Source: Hyaloscypha bicolor E (lineage: Eukaryota; Ascomycota; Leotiomycetes; Helotiales; Hyaloscyphaceae). From it: a DNA stretch of 64,000 nt. The notes below the pieces were generated by a model. It did not search any database and was not told where the DNA came from. It saw nothing but the letters and a program-made list of their open reading frames with translations. Made by a program: the position numbers and the translations under genes. Of the stretch, positions 53,654-64,000 are shown piece after piece (the stretch's first letter is position 1; each line of letters begins with the position of its first letter). The stretch spans positions 206,152 to 270,151 of the forward strand of contig NW_020194563.1 of NCBI RefSeq assembly GCF_002865645.1. Direction: 5' to 3'.

Positions 53654-54043
53654 GAACAGAGACTGCTCTCTACTTTTACGTCGAGTTTTTAAGCGTTTCC
53701 CGTTGGCGCAATGGGTTGACTTGCTGTTCAGTCTTTCGAATCTAGGGTCAGTTGGTCGGTATCTCCTTGTCATAGGTTTGAGTCTTGACGGTACTGTTGC
53801 TCTCATGCCTCTCCTCTCTACTATTGTATATTATGTGAGATACCAAGCACATTAAATTCGCACTCTGTTTCCCCCTTTCATCCATCCCATCCTAGTCTCT
53901 TATCACCACCCTCACCATCTCCAGAGCAGTTCCAATTCATTATGCGCGTGACCATATTTCATGCTCTTCGCGATCAACGATATAGCTTCTCGCCCCCACC
54001 TTTATATCTCTTATCTCCTCAATTTCCACTCCTCACCTCCACG
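53654..54043. other. Short intergenic region
   Basis: About 390 bases between the heme lyase and Hri1-like genes; pyrimidine-rich leader toward the ATG at 54044. No features beyond that. Confidence 0.5.
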
Positions 54044-54847
54044 ATGGCAGACCAACCCTCGGTCTCAATCCGCAAATACATAAAATGGGGCGTACGTTTT
54101 GCTCTCCCTCTCCCCAATTCCCTCTCACTAACTATTCGCAGGACAACGCATCATCAGAACCAACCTCGTACGTCCTCCCTCCCGCTCCTCCTTCCTCTCG
54201 GCCAACCCCCTTCTTCCCACAGCACGCTCGTCCTCACCAGCCCCCTTAAAAACTTCATCGACATCCGCGTCCTCCTTCCCACCTCCCCGATACTCGACCC
54301 CCCACCTCTAGAATGGGCGTTCGCAGGAACTTCACACTCTACGCCCGCCTCCGCCGAGGGAGATAAACCAGCACATACGGTGTGGGAGCATTGGGTTGAT
54401 AGCAAAGTTACCAACGCGGAAGAGGTTAAGGATGAAGGGGACATGTTTTTACAGGACAACGGTGAGGTGCTTGAAAGCGGGAATATGGTGAACCCGGAGA
54501 CAGGGAAAGTGGAGAAATACGAAGAGTGCTGGGTTGATCTCGATTTACAGGGGGGGAAAGTGGGATGGGTGCTCAAGATGGAGGATGGAGAGAAGGGGAG
54601 TAGGGGAGTTGCTATTAGGATTGGGAGGTGGATAGAAGGGATAATTAGACGGGGGGAGAAGGTTACGGTCGCGAGGTGGAAATACAAGGACGATGAGGGA
54701 GGCCCAGGGTGGATACAAGAAGTGGCGATTGGCAGGTTTGATTATCCGGAGAGAATGTTTGGGAAGGACTTAGTGGAGGTCGGTAAATGTTTTGAGGGGA
54801 TAAAGGGGGAGGTTTGGAAGGTTATGGAGAGTTTTACCTGGAACTGA
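54044..54847 (+). CDS. Hri1-family protein
   Basis: Three exons (54044-54091, 54142-54167, 54223-54847) give 232 residues; the second exon is only 26 bases. Reading through both introns leaves the same frame open, but it inserts a non-conserved Ser/Leu/Pro stretch. Splicing gives KYIKWGDNASSEPTSTLVL, then TSPLKNFIDIRVLLP, matching the usual Hri1 opening. Later pieces are LEWAFAGTSHS, HTVWEHWVDSK, ECWVDLD, GVAIRIGRWIEGIIRRGEKV and WKYKDDEG. Hri1 proteins are two-barrel (lipocalin-like) cytosolic proteins of about 240 residues; the yeast member binds Hrr25 kinase and Sec72. The precise role is unknown. The start was chosen at the conserved N-terminus, not the upstream ATG at 53942. Confidence 0.87.
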   Translation: MADQPSVSIRKYIKWGVRFALPLPNSLSLTIRRTTHHQNQPRTSSLPLLLPLGQPPSSHSTLVLTSPLKNFIDIRVLLPTSPILDPPPLEWAFAGTSHSTPASAEGDKPAHTVWEHWVDSKVTNAEEVKDEGDMFLQDNGEVLESGNMVNPETGKVEKYEECWVDLDLQGGKVGWVLKMEDGEKGSRGVAIRIGRWIEGIIRRGEKVTVARWKYKDDEGGPGWIQEVAIGRFDYPERMFGKDLVEVGKCFEGIKGEVWKVMESFTWN

Positions 54848-54995
54848 TGATCCAAAGAGAGGTATGTTGGGCGAGATGTGGAACATTAAAGAAGAATGTT
54901 TGGAGGGGAGAAGAAGTTGAAGAATCGTATATGAGGTGAGCAAGAATCTCAACGCGCAATACAAATTTCTCCACTGACAATCTCAATCACCAGAA

Positions 54996-57900
54996 TCACT
55001 TCTCCTGCAAAATATCACCAACCGACTTGCCCCAGCTTTCAGGTTCAATCATCCACTGAATTATCATATTGAGGCTGGCAACGTGTCCCTCCGTCTCTTC
55101 CGTGCTCATCTGCGCATCATCCCAAGTGGCCAGAACACAAAGCTCTTCCGGACCCGTCATGCCCGCCCCCCAGACAAATCCTCTGCCTTAATTAGCCCTA
55201 GATCCCTCCACAAGTAAAGGAATACTTACCCATCCGGCCAATCAACTCTCTCAACGAGCTTCAACGTCGTCAAATCATTCCCATATTTCGCATAATCCAA
55301 ACACTGCAAACTAATATCCCAATTAAAAGACTGCCTCAACAAACCCTGCAGAACAAACGGTCCCTCCTTGCCCAGTCCATCCAGCACCCTGAAAAGCGGG
55401 GCATGAGCATGCTTACTCAACTCCTCTTGATCCTCCGTCATCCTCTCTAACAACTCTCCAACAGTCTCGGTGCGTAGGACATGGATCATGTTGCCCGTCC
55501 ACTCCATTGTCGGCCCGTCGATCGACATTGCGGGAGGCAACGGGATCCAGGATGGCATGAAGGGCCAGCTGCGTCCTGTGTCGAGGCTATTGAAGAGCGC
55601 GTGGTCTTGGCCTGTTTGCCTTACATTGAAAATAGCAATCGCAGTCTTGACTACGATTACTGGCTGGATACCTTTCTCTTTCAGCGTGGCCATCTGTGGA
55701 ACCTTGGTTTTCGTTACAACCCGCGGGTAGCGGACACGCTCTCTACCATTTCTTGCAATAGTGCGGGAAGGGAGGTCAGGGGAATCGACATCATTCGCTA
55801 TCAGCCATCCTGGAGCTCGCTGCGGGGGCCAGAATGCCTTTGTCTCTTTGCTGATGCCTGAGAAGCGGTTCACGAAGTAGTTGACGTCCAATGTGGCGGG
55901 CATACTTCCAGCATGGCTGTGCATCATGTCGGCGAAGAGCTTGAAGGGCGTAGAAGCCAGCAGCTTCGTCTCTGGATCGCTGATGAGCAAATCAAGGTCT
56001 CGGATCCAGGGGATCATGGATAGTGCGTCGAAGACAGAGTGGTTGTATGTTAGGATTAAAGTGCTGATGGCGGGATCAGTGGCAGAGTGGGCGATGACTA
56101 CTTGCACCATTTGTGTGCGTGAGAAGGACTTCGCGTTGTCGTCGAGTGTCAGATCTTCTATATCCTTCTCGGTGAGACCTTCCCTCTCAGTTATCAAGAT
56201 GTCGTAAAGAGCTTTTGAAGGCCGGATGACGATGTGGATAGGCGTGTTATCTGGCATCTTCACGAGGAATGTCCGGAACAACGGCCTTGAATCCAATCCT
56301 TTTTCGAGAGCTTTTCGGATGCTTTGGCGGGATTTGTTCGCGATGCTGAAGGCCATTCGGTGCCGGAAAGACTGCGGTCTTAGACCATCTGCCATGGCGA
56401 AGAAGCTATCCTTAATTGGAATAATGTCCTCGACGTTTTTCTCCCACGATAAATTGAGGGGAGAAAGGACAGCAGAAGTAGCATGGCGAGTCTCGATAAA
56501 TCTTTGCGGATCACCGTTCACATGTGCTATGTCTGCAAGTCCTGGGGGACCATCTTTGCTACGAGAAAGCTCGCTTGCTGACAACGTAACTTTATTCGCA
56601 CCAGATGCTTCTTGTGGGGTTGATTCTCGAGTTTGAAGAAGTTTGGCTTGTTTCTCGACCGTGTCGTGGACAAGGAAGTCTTGCAAGTATAGTTTCTTGC
56701 CGAGAGTCCTCCAGACTTTGTCAGTGTAGCGGAGGAGGGTGATGCTATCTGCAAAGTCGAACATCGCATCGTATTTCCCGGGAGCGCTGATGACAAGAGT
56801 TGACCAGATGTCGACGAGTTGTTGGATTGTCTCTGCGAGCTCTTCGTCTTGGAGGCTTAGGGGCTCCAAGCCGACCACTTCGGCTGCATGGATAGAGGAA
56901 GGGGGCGTCAATGGGTCGGTTGAGGGTGGTTCCTTGTTTTCTTTATCGTTAACGACGCCGAAGTATTGGCACACAAGCTCTTTGAGGATGTTCTTGCGAA
57001 CTTTGCCTGCTGAAGTAACGGGGTACTTCTCGATGCCTAGCTCTTCAAGGGTGATTATTGCGGCCAGACTGTGGTTTGGTCCTAGATGCTCCACGAGCTT
57101 CATGATGTCTTGCTTGGTGGAAGACATGAGCGAGTGTACAACAGCAACCGGAACCTCGCCTGCAATTTCATCAGGGAGGCCGACGACTTGTGTCTGTTCG
57201 CGAGTCAGTCCCCCACAATACTGCACTGAACCGGAAATTGTCTTACAAACAGTCCCGGAATCTGCTCCAGACACTTCTCAATCTTGGCAGGGGAGATGTT
57301 CTCCCCACCACGAATAATCAGATCCTTATATCGGCCCAGGATATGTACAACGCCATTCTCATCAATAATCGCTTGGTCTCCAGTCTTTAACCAACACCCA
57401 TATTCATCTTTGTAGAAGGCATCTGAGTCTGCGCCGTCAAGGTATCCCGAGATGACGGACGTTCCGCCGATATGAAGTTCTCCTGGGACGTCTCGGTTCA
57501 AAACTTCTCTTGACGAGGGAGAACAGACTCGGATTCGGGCTCCGGGGATGACTTTGCCTACTCCTGGATAGCTGCACATTCAAGATCAGCTGTGGGAGAA
57601 GACATAAAAGATTAGGGAAATAACTTACTGTCCATCATCAAAAAGCGGGTCATCCCTGAGCCAACTCGTCACCGGCGCCCCCTCACTCATCCCATAAACT
57701 TGCACCACGAAATCACTCCCCAGCTTCTTACACATCCTGACATCCTCATCCTTAATCAGCGTTCCTGCGAGCGAAATATAATGCAAACCCGTCCTCTCCT
57801 TCTCCGGATAGCCTTTCACGCTCAACAACCCCTGAACCAAGGTGGGCACCGCACTCAATCTCGTGCATTTATGGTCTTCGATGGTTTTGACAGAGGCGTA

Positions 57901-58868
57901 GATATCAAAGGTCTTAGAGGGGAAGTAGATGACGCCGCCGTAGCGGAAAGCGCGCAGACAATTGTTTATGGCGAAGATGTGCGAGACGGGTGTTTGGACG
58001 AGCCATTTTTGGAGGGGCACGACGCCGGGGCGGTCGGGGTCAAAATCAACGGATTCGGAAAGGATGTTTGTTGCTGAGTGCGGGCAACCTTTGGGTGTTG
58101 AGGTGGTACCACTTGTGAAGACGATTAAAGCAATATCGTTGCCTGGATTTTCGCCTGCATCGAACGGCTTTGCTGCTGGAACTTCCATGGATTTGAGAGT
58201 AGAGAGTGACCTCCATTGCACCGAAGGTGAAGTTGTGCAGGATATTAGAATTTTGGAATTTTGGAGAAGGGGAGAGAAAATGGATAGAGCTTCCGCGGCT
58301 ACTTCGTCTTGAACGATTACGACAGAGGGTTTCAATCGAGAGAGGTATTCGTCGGCTGTTTCTGACATGCTGCGGGGGTCGAGCGGGATGAATGGCATCT
58401 TCAGGCGGGCGGCGACCCAGAAGAAGAGGACCCATTCTGCGGAGTTCCAGAGGAATGCTACCTGTGAAGTCTATGAGCTTTGGTTTCTCGGCAAGATGTC
58501 GGATTGGACCAGCTTACAAGATTTTCACCTTCAACACAGCCTTTGCTTTGGAGGAGCCCTGCAACAAGCTCTGTGGCTTTGACGAGCTCCTCATATGTCC
58601 ACCTGAAGTGACTTTCATCTTGGCCCGAGCTGTCTACTTCCGATCCTGGTTTTGTTTCCTTGATGATGCTTCTGCCTACGAGGTTGTCCAGGTGGTTTGC
58701 GGCCTGCCAGAGGGAGATTACTGCATCTACTTTTGGGTAATGGGTAGCGGTGCTGAGTAGCATATCCCACACGCTGTGGTCTAGGTCTGTGTAAAGTTCT
58801 CCGTGACATTCTGCTAACTGTGGGGTTTTGTGGGGTGGGACGGGCTCTCCATTGGTTTGCTTGGCCAT
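54996..58868 (-). CDS. NRPS-like A-T-C enzyme (adenylation, carrier, condensation-type domain)
   Basis: Five exons on the minus strand: 58868-58518, 58461-57629, 57571-57247, 57193-55230, 55182-54996, coding 1,219 residues in one frame. The adenylation domain (~20-600) carries A3 FTSGTTSTPKGCPHS, A5-like VVQVYGMSEGAP, A7/A8 LKTGDQAIIDENGVVHILGR then YKDLIIRGGENISP, and A10-like PVTSAGKVRKNIL. The carrier region (~650-730) has MFDFADSITLLRYTDKVWRT with the phosphopantetheine-site Ser in FADS. The C-terminal condensation/acyltransferase-type domain (~780-1190) keeps YNHSVFDALS where HHxxxDG is expected, and WTGNMIHVLRTETVGELLER. The enzyme would activate a carboxylic acid as adenylate, load it on the carrier and transfer it to an acceptor. 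There is no thioesterase or reductase. Substrate not predictable by eye. Confidence 0.9.
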
Positions 58869-59242
58869 GGTGCCTTGAAGAGTTAGCTTCTTGTTCAAGA
58901 ATTCGTAGTTTCAACTGACGGATCGCAGAGCTCGACTCTCGAGTTTGAGTTTCAAGCCCAAGGGGCATTTTTGGCTCCTGAAGGTCTCGATTGGTGTATT
59001 GATATGGTGGTTGCCGATGCAAACAAAGGTTTGGTGTACCTCGCCTCACGAATAGAATTCTTTCGTCACCAGGCGATATCGGGCTCTAGCCTCGTGGATT
59101 GAGGCTGTACTCCGTATAGACAACACCCGGCCTCTCCGAGACATCTGGCGATGAAATATTCACTAACAGCGGCTTGAGTAGGTGAGGTATGTCTTCCCTT
59201 AAGATCCAAAATATATCTGCAGCCAAGTCACATGGAAAATGT
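58869..59242. other. Upstream region of the NRPS-like gene
   Basis: About 370 bases to the MITE target duplication. It contains TCACCAGGCGA at 59074, identical to the outer-arm core of the palindromic element at 7670-7810, possibly a fragment. Confidence 0.4.
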
Positions 59243-59611
59243 CAGGGCTCCGATAGGCTCGATAACCGGTCAATAGATAATCGTGCTAATTAGTCGATAA
59301 TTGATAATTATTGATAATTAATAATAGCAGAAGGTCAAATTCCAGTAATAGCTACAGGACCCGGGCGCTATATTTATAGGCCTTATACCGCCTTTATAGC
59401 AGAATTACCAAATCGCCAGGTTTAGCGATTCTGCCGGAAAGGCAGCATGAGAATTATTGCCAGAAATACAGTGCACTAGCCCTGTAACCATCGCTAAGGG
59501 ATTAGACCCACTTTTATCGGTCAATTATCGATAATTACCGAGATCTATTAATCACTTAACAATGATTACTAATCAATAATTATTAATAATAGTTTATCGG
59601 AGCCCGCCCTG
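59243..59611. mobile_element. hAT-type MITE, 369 bases, in the NRPS-like/P450 intergenic region
   Basis: Ends CAGGGCTCCGATA... and ...TATCGGAGCCCGCCCTG share the CAGGGC terminus and GGCTCCGATA, with a small offset. The flanks GAAAATGT (59235-59242) and GAGAATGT (59612-59619) are an 8-base duplication with one transition. The interior is AT-rich with repeated TCGATAATTxATAATTA strings on the left and their complements on the right. No ORF. Confidence 0.78.
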
Positions 59612-59619
59612 GAGAATGT

Positions 59620-61023
59620 CCGCAGCAAAATAGCCCTACACAAGATACTATTACACTAGAGAGGCTTTCCTGCAGCTTGAGTTATCTTGGTCTTGGGAAC
59701 TTTAAAGCTAGCTAAATATGTCATTCAGTAGCCAACTAGATGGGAATCCAAAACGCCTGTGCAACCCAAAAATAGCCCCCCCAAAGCTGACAGCCTAACC
59801 GACCGGCAGGTACGAAAAATGCAGATATCGATCAAGTCTCATCAACAATCGGTCCCACGGCAGCGGTTCATGCCCAGATGGGGTTCGCATTCGCATACAT
59901 ATCTGACAGCTTTTCTTGGGACCTTGATTAAGCTCTTTCGGATTCAGGATTCATATCCATTCTCCGGTTACAATAATAGGATAGAGCCGATTCTGTCGGA
60001 TTGTCCATTGTCTCCTGTCGGAAAACTCACTGCTTTGAATGACGCCCGCATACGAAGGAATTTGGTACACCAACGATATTTGCAGAAGATCTTGAGTGGC
60101 AGCATTTATAATGGGAAGCTGACGCAGGCTAGCGGGATTATGAACTAAATGGGCCATCCCGAGTGCGGCCCGCGAATAACATGCTCCAATATTGGGTGAC
60201 GATGCACCATACTCCGGGGGCGTGAAGTTACTGGGTGGGTGTGATCCGAAACTCAAATGTGGTACCGAATTAGATACAAGGGAGTCGGTTCCAAAAATGG
60301 ATGTATGCTTGGCCAAGAAGTCTTTGACTGGTTACCCAAGTATTCACTCTCCAGCTCTGGATTGATCCGAGGCCAATATCGAGCAGTTGCGGCATCGTGA
60401 CGTTCACTGATGCCAAAGACAAGGGAAACACATGCATCAGGGCAAACACCGGGACACGGCCTGGACATAGCGTTGTTAAATTTGGAAAACGGGTAGTCTG
60501 AGGATATTCTAAGCTGGCTAGGTATTTTGCTACTGTGCCACTACAAACTCGACACGTATAGAGGGTTAAAAGTAAACAATCGCAGAGTAAAATGTACCTA
60601 TGTTGTGGATTTGAACCGAGGATTCACTTAATAAAAGAGTCACAAAGCTCCGGCTTTCCTCCGACAAAGGCTCCCTCGGCAAGATAAAAACCTCAATTCT
60701 TAAGTAACAAGATTCGTCACAACTCCCAGATTTCGCCTTCACAAAATTAGGTTTTCCACGTGTTTTCTTCGTGTGTTTTGTACGGAATCTTTCGAAGTTT
60801 TCCCGCAAACCATAGAAGAACGTAAACGAAGTATTTCCCTCATACACCGGAGGCAGCCAACCCGCATACACACAGCTCCCAATCTTCGCCGCGACTGTCC
60901 TTGGCATCAGAGAGAGACTTTCTAAATTCGACAGGTCGTAAGGCTACTCCTGGTTCCCTGAGTTACCAGAATGATACTGATTGGTCCATTTGGGTAGAAA
61001 ATTGAAGTTAAATACACTTGACC
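59620..61023. other. Gene-free stretch upstream of the P450
   Basis: About 1.4 kb. A minus-strand ORF of 113 codons (60566-60907) has no recognisable domain and no cysteine or signal pattern. It is probably not a gene but cannot be excluded. The P450 promoter should lie in the last few hundred bases. Confidence 0.45.
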
Positions 61024-62821
61024 ATGTTGACCTATCTGGAGCTCACTGTTATTCCTCTCCTTCTTCCGCTCTCGTATGGCATCTTCGCAGGTGTCCAACT
61101 CTACCTCTCCAGGCGTTCGTTTATCAAAGCGCACGGTTGCAAAGAGCCACGATGTAGAGTCCCCTTGAAAGACCCGTTCCTCGCAGTCGACTTCGTCTGG
61201 AAAACACTGCGGAACGCAAAGAAAGATCGGTATCTCGAAGGCACCCAAGAACGCTTCAATCAATACGGAACGACCTTTGCAGCCAAACACATGCACTATC
61301 CAACCATCCACACCATTGAGCCTTCAAACATCAAGCAAGTCCTGGCCACTGGATTCCAAGACTTCAAGCTCTCGAGTTTCAGAGTTGACGCAATGGTGCC
61401 GTTGTTTGGTAGAGGCATATTCACCACGGATGGCCGTCGCTGGAGTCACTCGAGAGCTCTGCTGCGACCGAGCTTTGCCAGACATAATATGGAAAACCAC
61501 CTTCCGTTCATGGAGTCGCATTTCGAGCAAATGATGAAAGCCATCCCAACAGATGGCTCAACAGTAGATTTACAGAGACTTTTCTTTGCATTCACGATGG
61601 ATACTGCAACTGAGTTCCTGTTTGGTCATTCGGTGCATACGCTGCATCAGATGCAGCTGAGCAACAACATAATCCCTTCCGCATCAGATACCTCGGATGC
61701 AGAATTCGTGGACTCGTATACACAGTATGATATACTTGCACTTTCTTTCCTTTTTTTCACGAATATCTTCTATGCTTGGAGGAGCTCATGAGAATTAACA
61801 CACGAGTCGAGACTGACTGTGAAATAGCTCCTGCATCAACATCGTCCACGACATCCGCCTTGGTGCCCTCTCAAAGCTCCACTACAACCCGGAAGCCAAA
61901 AAGGCGCAGCAACGGACATTTGCATACATCGACCGCTTTGTCGACGAAGCTCTCGCTCTCCGCAAGTCCACCAAGTCTTCTGAGTCTGAAGAGAATTCCC
62001 AATACATATTCCTCAACGAGTTAGCAAAGGAAACCGAGGATCGAGAAGAGCTCCGAGACCAGATTCTGAATGTCCTCTTAGCAGGAAGAGACACAACTGC
62101 CAGTCTGCTCAGCAACATGTTTTGGGAATTCGCCCGGCATCCTGAGATTTATGTTAAGTTGAGAGAAGAGGTCGCTGCTTTTGGAGGAAGAGAGCCAACG
62201 TACGAGGAGTTGAAGAATATGAAGTATTTGAAGTACTGTCTGAATGAATGTTTGTCTCCCACCTCCCTGAATTATTGCCACGATGCTGACTCAAGAAGCC
62301 CTCCGTCTTCGCCCGGTCGTCCCTGCGAATACAAGAGAAGCGATACGTGACACGATCTTGCCACTTGGCGGTGGAGAAGACGGCCAATCACCGATGTTTG
62401 TCAAGAAGGGGACGCATGTTTATTATAGTGTGTATGCTATGCATAGGCGAGAAGAGTTCTTTGGGGAGAAGACGGAAGAGTATAGACCTGAGAGGTGGGA
62501 GGGATTGAAGCTTGGCTGGGTCAGTATCGGCCTGATTGGAAGGAGCTCATACTGACCTGATACAGGAGTTCTTACCTTTCAACGGCGGCCCGAGAATCTG
62601 TCTTGGCCGTGAGTATTGGCATGATATCTCAGAGTAGACTTGTGAGCTAACATTGACCAGAACAATTCGCGCTGACCGAAGCATCTTATCTCACTGTGAG
62701 AATGGTTCAGGAGTTTCCTCACATCGAAGCCCAAGATCCGAGGCCCTGGACTGAACTTTACACAATGGTCGTTTACTCCAAATATGGAACTTTGGTATCG
62801 CTTAGGCCAACTTCAAGTTGA
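61024..62821 (+). CDS. Cytochrome P450, CYP52-like
   Basis: Five exons (61024-61724, 61828-62249, 62299-62519, 62566-62608, 62661-62821) give 515 residues in frame. An N-terminal membrane anchor ELTVIPLLLPLSYGIFAGVQ is present. The C-helix region reads GRGIFTTDGRRWSHSRALLR then PSF. The I-helix is VLLAGRDTTASLLSNMFWEF, the K-helix ExxR lies in ESLRLRPVVPANTREA, PERW has the usual Arg, and the heme loop FNGGPRICLGQQFA has the axial Cys. The wording is that of the CYP52 clan of fatty-acid/alkane omega-hydroxylases and related fungal families. Intron 2 ends in AAG; the nearer CAAG would create a stop. Intron 1 (103 bases) is the least certain. It acts at the ER with cytochrome P450 reductase. 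The gene is divergent from the NRPS-like gene, 2.15 kb away. Confidence 0.93.
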
Positions 62822-63735
62822 AGCGGTGTGGGCTGGATCAAATGAATGTTGCTCCTGCTTTGATTCTTTGTTTCATCGCATGAGGTAGAGAACCAATATG
62901 ATTCTAAACTCTCGCACTTGCTTTGCTCGTTGAAACGCCTAGCCACATATATCTAACCGGACATTAAGATGTCTTTGGTGGGTTTAAAAAAAGGAGGGGA
63001 GGTTTCACCTGACGCCAACATCGCAACAGCCCACCACGGAGAAGAAGAGCAACCCAATGCATCGCTATGGGCAAATTGAACTTGCAAGCAGCCAGCATTT
63101 AGTGCCATATGTTTCACTGTTCTTTTGTCGTGCAACAAAGGAGAGAGAGGTCTGTCTTTGATTGGAGATAAAAATCTGTGGCTATTGAGTCCTCTGGATG
63201 TGATGGATGCGCCTCAAAACACCCGAGATGTGATTTGAAACACCGCAAGTAATAACAATATTGTAAGCACTGAATCTTGGCAATGTATCTCGAGAAATGC
63301 GATCCTCCGTTCATCTTCCTCCCTCCCTCAAAGTCAGAAGCTACATCACTATGCCTCTCAGCGTCAAGTACCGCACATCTATCGATACTGAAAACGACAA
63401 GGATTAATTTTCTCATTCGCTGGTTCCGTTTTAGTCTGCGGACGTGAGCAACTGCTGCTTTAACCGGAGCCGAGGGTGAGCGTTCTTGAGCATGCCTGAG
63501 CATCCCCTGAGTCGGCCTGCGCACCATAATGTGGAACCAATTTTGGCTTCCTGTGTGCTCCGGCTACAGTTTCCTTACCGGATTGTCCAGGATTCGGTTT
63601 CTGCTCCCTTACAGGGTTCTTACTAAAGCAATTTTGGATCCCTCTTATTAAAGAGCAAAATAGCGGCTATAGAATTTCGTCTGGAGAATGCCAATAGACC
63701 CATAGTCAGAACCCATAGTCAGAAAGCCTGCATAT
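62822..63735. other. Intergenic region, no gene seen
   Basis: About 900 bases after the P450. ORF 63114-63527 (minus) has no features. A 13-base phrase CCCATAGTCAGAA is duplicated at 63699 and 63712. Confidence 0.45.
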
Positions 63736-64000
63736 TACGCGGACGAGCAAGGTTCCCTAAAAAGTTCTACTAAAAGCTGAGGTAATAGCAACAGCTAGCT
63801 GAGATACTATACTGCCTAATGTGATTAATCGAGAGTGCGAGGCTGTAGAATCGTGAAATAGTAGAAGTTAGGATCTAGTTTAAAGGAATTGGGGCAAGTC
63901 GACGTGTAGGTCGAGGCCGCGAGGCTATGAAGTGAGGCTAACAGTAAAGAGCAAGGCTGAAAAGCGAGGCTCTGTAAGAGTAAACGGAGACTGGAGCATG
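63736..64000 (+). repeat. RIP-damaged repeat ORF running off the window end
   Basis: One plus-strand frame stays coherent for about 88 codons if the stops are read as mutated Gln or Arg codons. It has coiled-coil-like charged stretches (NREIVEVRI, KGIGASRRVGRGREAMK) and GAGGCT/CGAGGCT phrases repeated. The pattern (TAA/TAG/TGA in place of CAA/CAG/CGA) matches the RIP seen in the 32-38 kb retrotransposon. It could be the gag-like start of another retroelement. Confidence 0.4.

Noticed and set aside
53690..53755. tRNA-like wording TTGGCGCAATGGG...TTTCGAATCTAGG on the plus strand
   Set aside because: Stems do not pair and the B-box match is imperfect; it is probably chance.
53942..54847. Single-exon 301-codon reading of the Hri1-like gene
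   Set aside because: It includes two stretches bounded by good GTACGT...CAG splice signals that break the conserved N-terminus; the three-exon model from 54044 fits the family better.
55470..57317. Several plus-strand ORFs of 86-192 codons
   Set aside because: They are antisense shadows of the NRPS-like gene without domains of their own.
60566..60907. 113-codon minus-strand ORF upstream of the P450
   Set aside because: No domain, signal or codon evidence; left as part of the intergenic region.
1..64000. CRISPR arrays, prokaryotic operons or phage-like modules
   Set aside because: No regularly spaced short repeats of that type occur, and intron-rich genes show that the sequence is eukaryotic.

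Overview
The window is nuclear DNA of a filamentous ascomycete; a Leotiomycete-like relative is my guess, made without any database search. The grounds are short introns of about 45 to 80 bases with GT...AG ends and CTAAC/CTGAC-like branch sites, GPI-anchored cysteine-rich secreted proteins, a GH3 beta-glucosidase, an NRPS-like A-T-C enzyme, a fungal copper-metallothionein type peptide, and AT-rich repeat blocks carrying the C-to-T signature of repeat-induced point mutation (RIP). Gene models were rebuilt by hand from splice signals; for ten complete genes with introns the joined exons give a length divisible by three with no internal stop seen. The first gene's spliced portion inside the window is also in frame. 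Layout. 1-1.8 kb: 3' part of an ADCK2/Cqd1-like UbiB-family gene. 3-5.1 kb: degenerate tandem repeats and weak small ORFs. 5.1-8.8 kb: a RIP-like block, a secreted GPI-type protein gene (minus strand), two copies of a palindromic miniature element, and a solo LTR inserted in one of them. 8.98-12 kb: 12-exon GH3 beta-glucosidase (minus). 12-18.9 kb: gene-poor, with an MFS transporter relic, a TIR element containing a hAT-type miniature element, another miniature element and a tRNA-like locus. 19-23 kb: a nucleolar RRM-type acidic protein and a Fet4-family low-affinity iron transporter. 25.9-31.6 kb: a patatin-ankyrin fusion, a GPI-type Cys-rich protein and a FluG-type glutamine synthetase-like enzyme. 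32.1-39.6 kb: a 7.0 kb chromodomain Ty3/gypsy retrotransposon with LTRs, a 5-base target duplication and heavy RIP, inserted in a TIR DNA element. 40-47.3 kb: pseudogenes of an RTA1-type membrane protein, a sterol-glucosyltransferase-like enzyme and a GH114-like hydrolase around one intact flavin amine oxidase, plus a 626-base TRIM-like element with identical 115-base terminal repeats. 50-51.8 kb: two tiny cysteine-rich metallothionein-type genes in the same orientation. 52.6-54.9 kb: holocytochrome c synthase and a Hri1-family gene. 55-62.8 kb: an NRPS-like A-T-C gene and a divergently transcribed cytochrome P450, with a hAT-type miniature element between them. The window ends inside another RIP-damaged repeat. 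How the genes relate. Housekeeping functions (UbiB kinase-like, Nop8/NOL8-like, heme lyase, Hri1) are interspersed with metal handling genes (Fet4, two metallothioneins), secreted or surface proteins and possible secondary-metabolism enzymes. There is no operon-like coupling. The NRPS-like/P450 pair is the only neighbouring set that suggests a shared pathway. The strongest structural story is nested, datable transposition: at least three element-in-element insertions can be read from target-site duplications.
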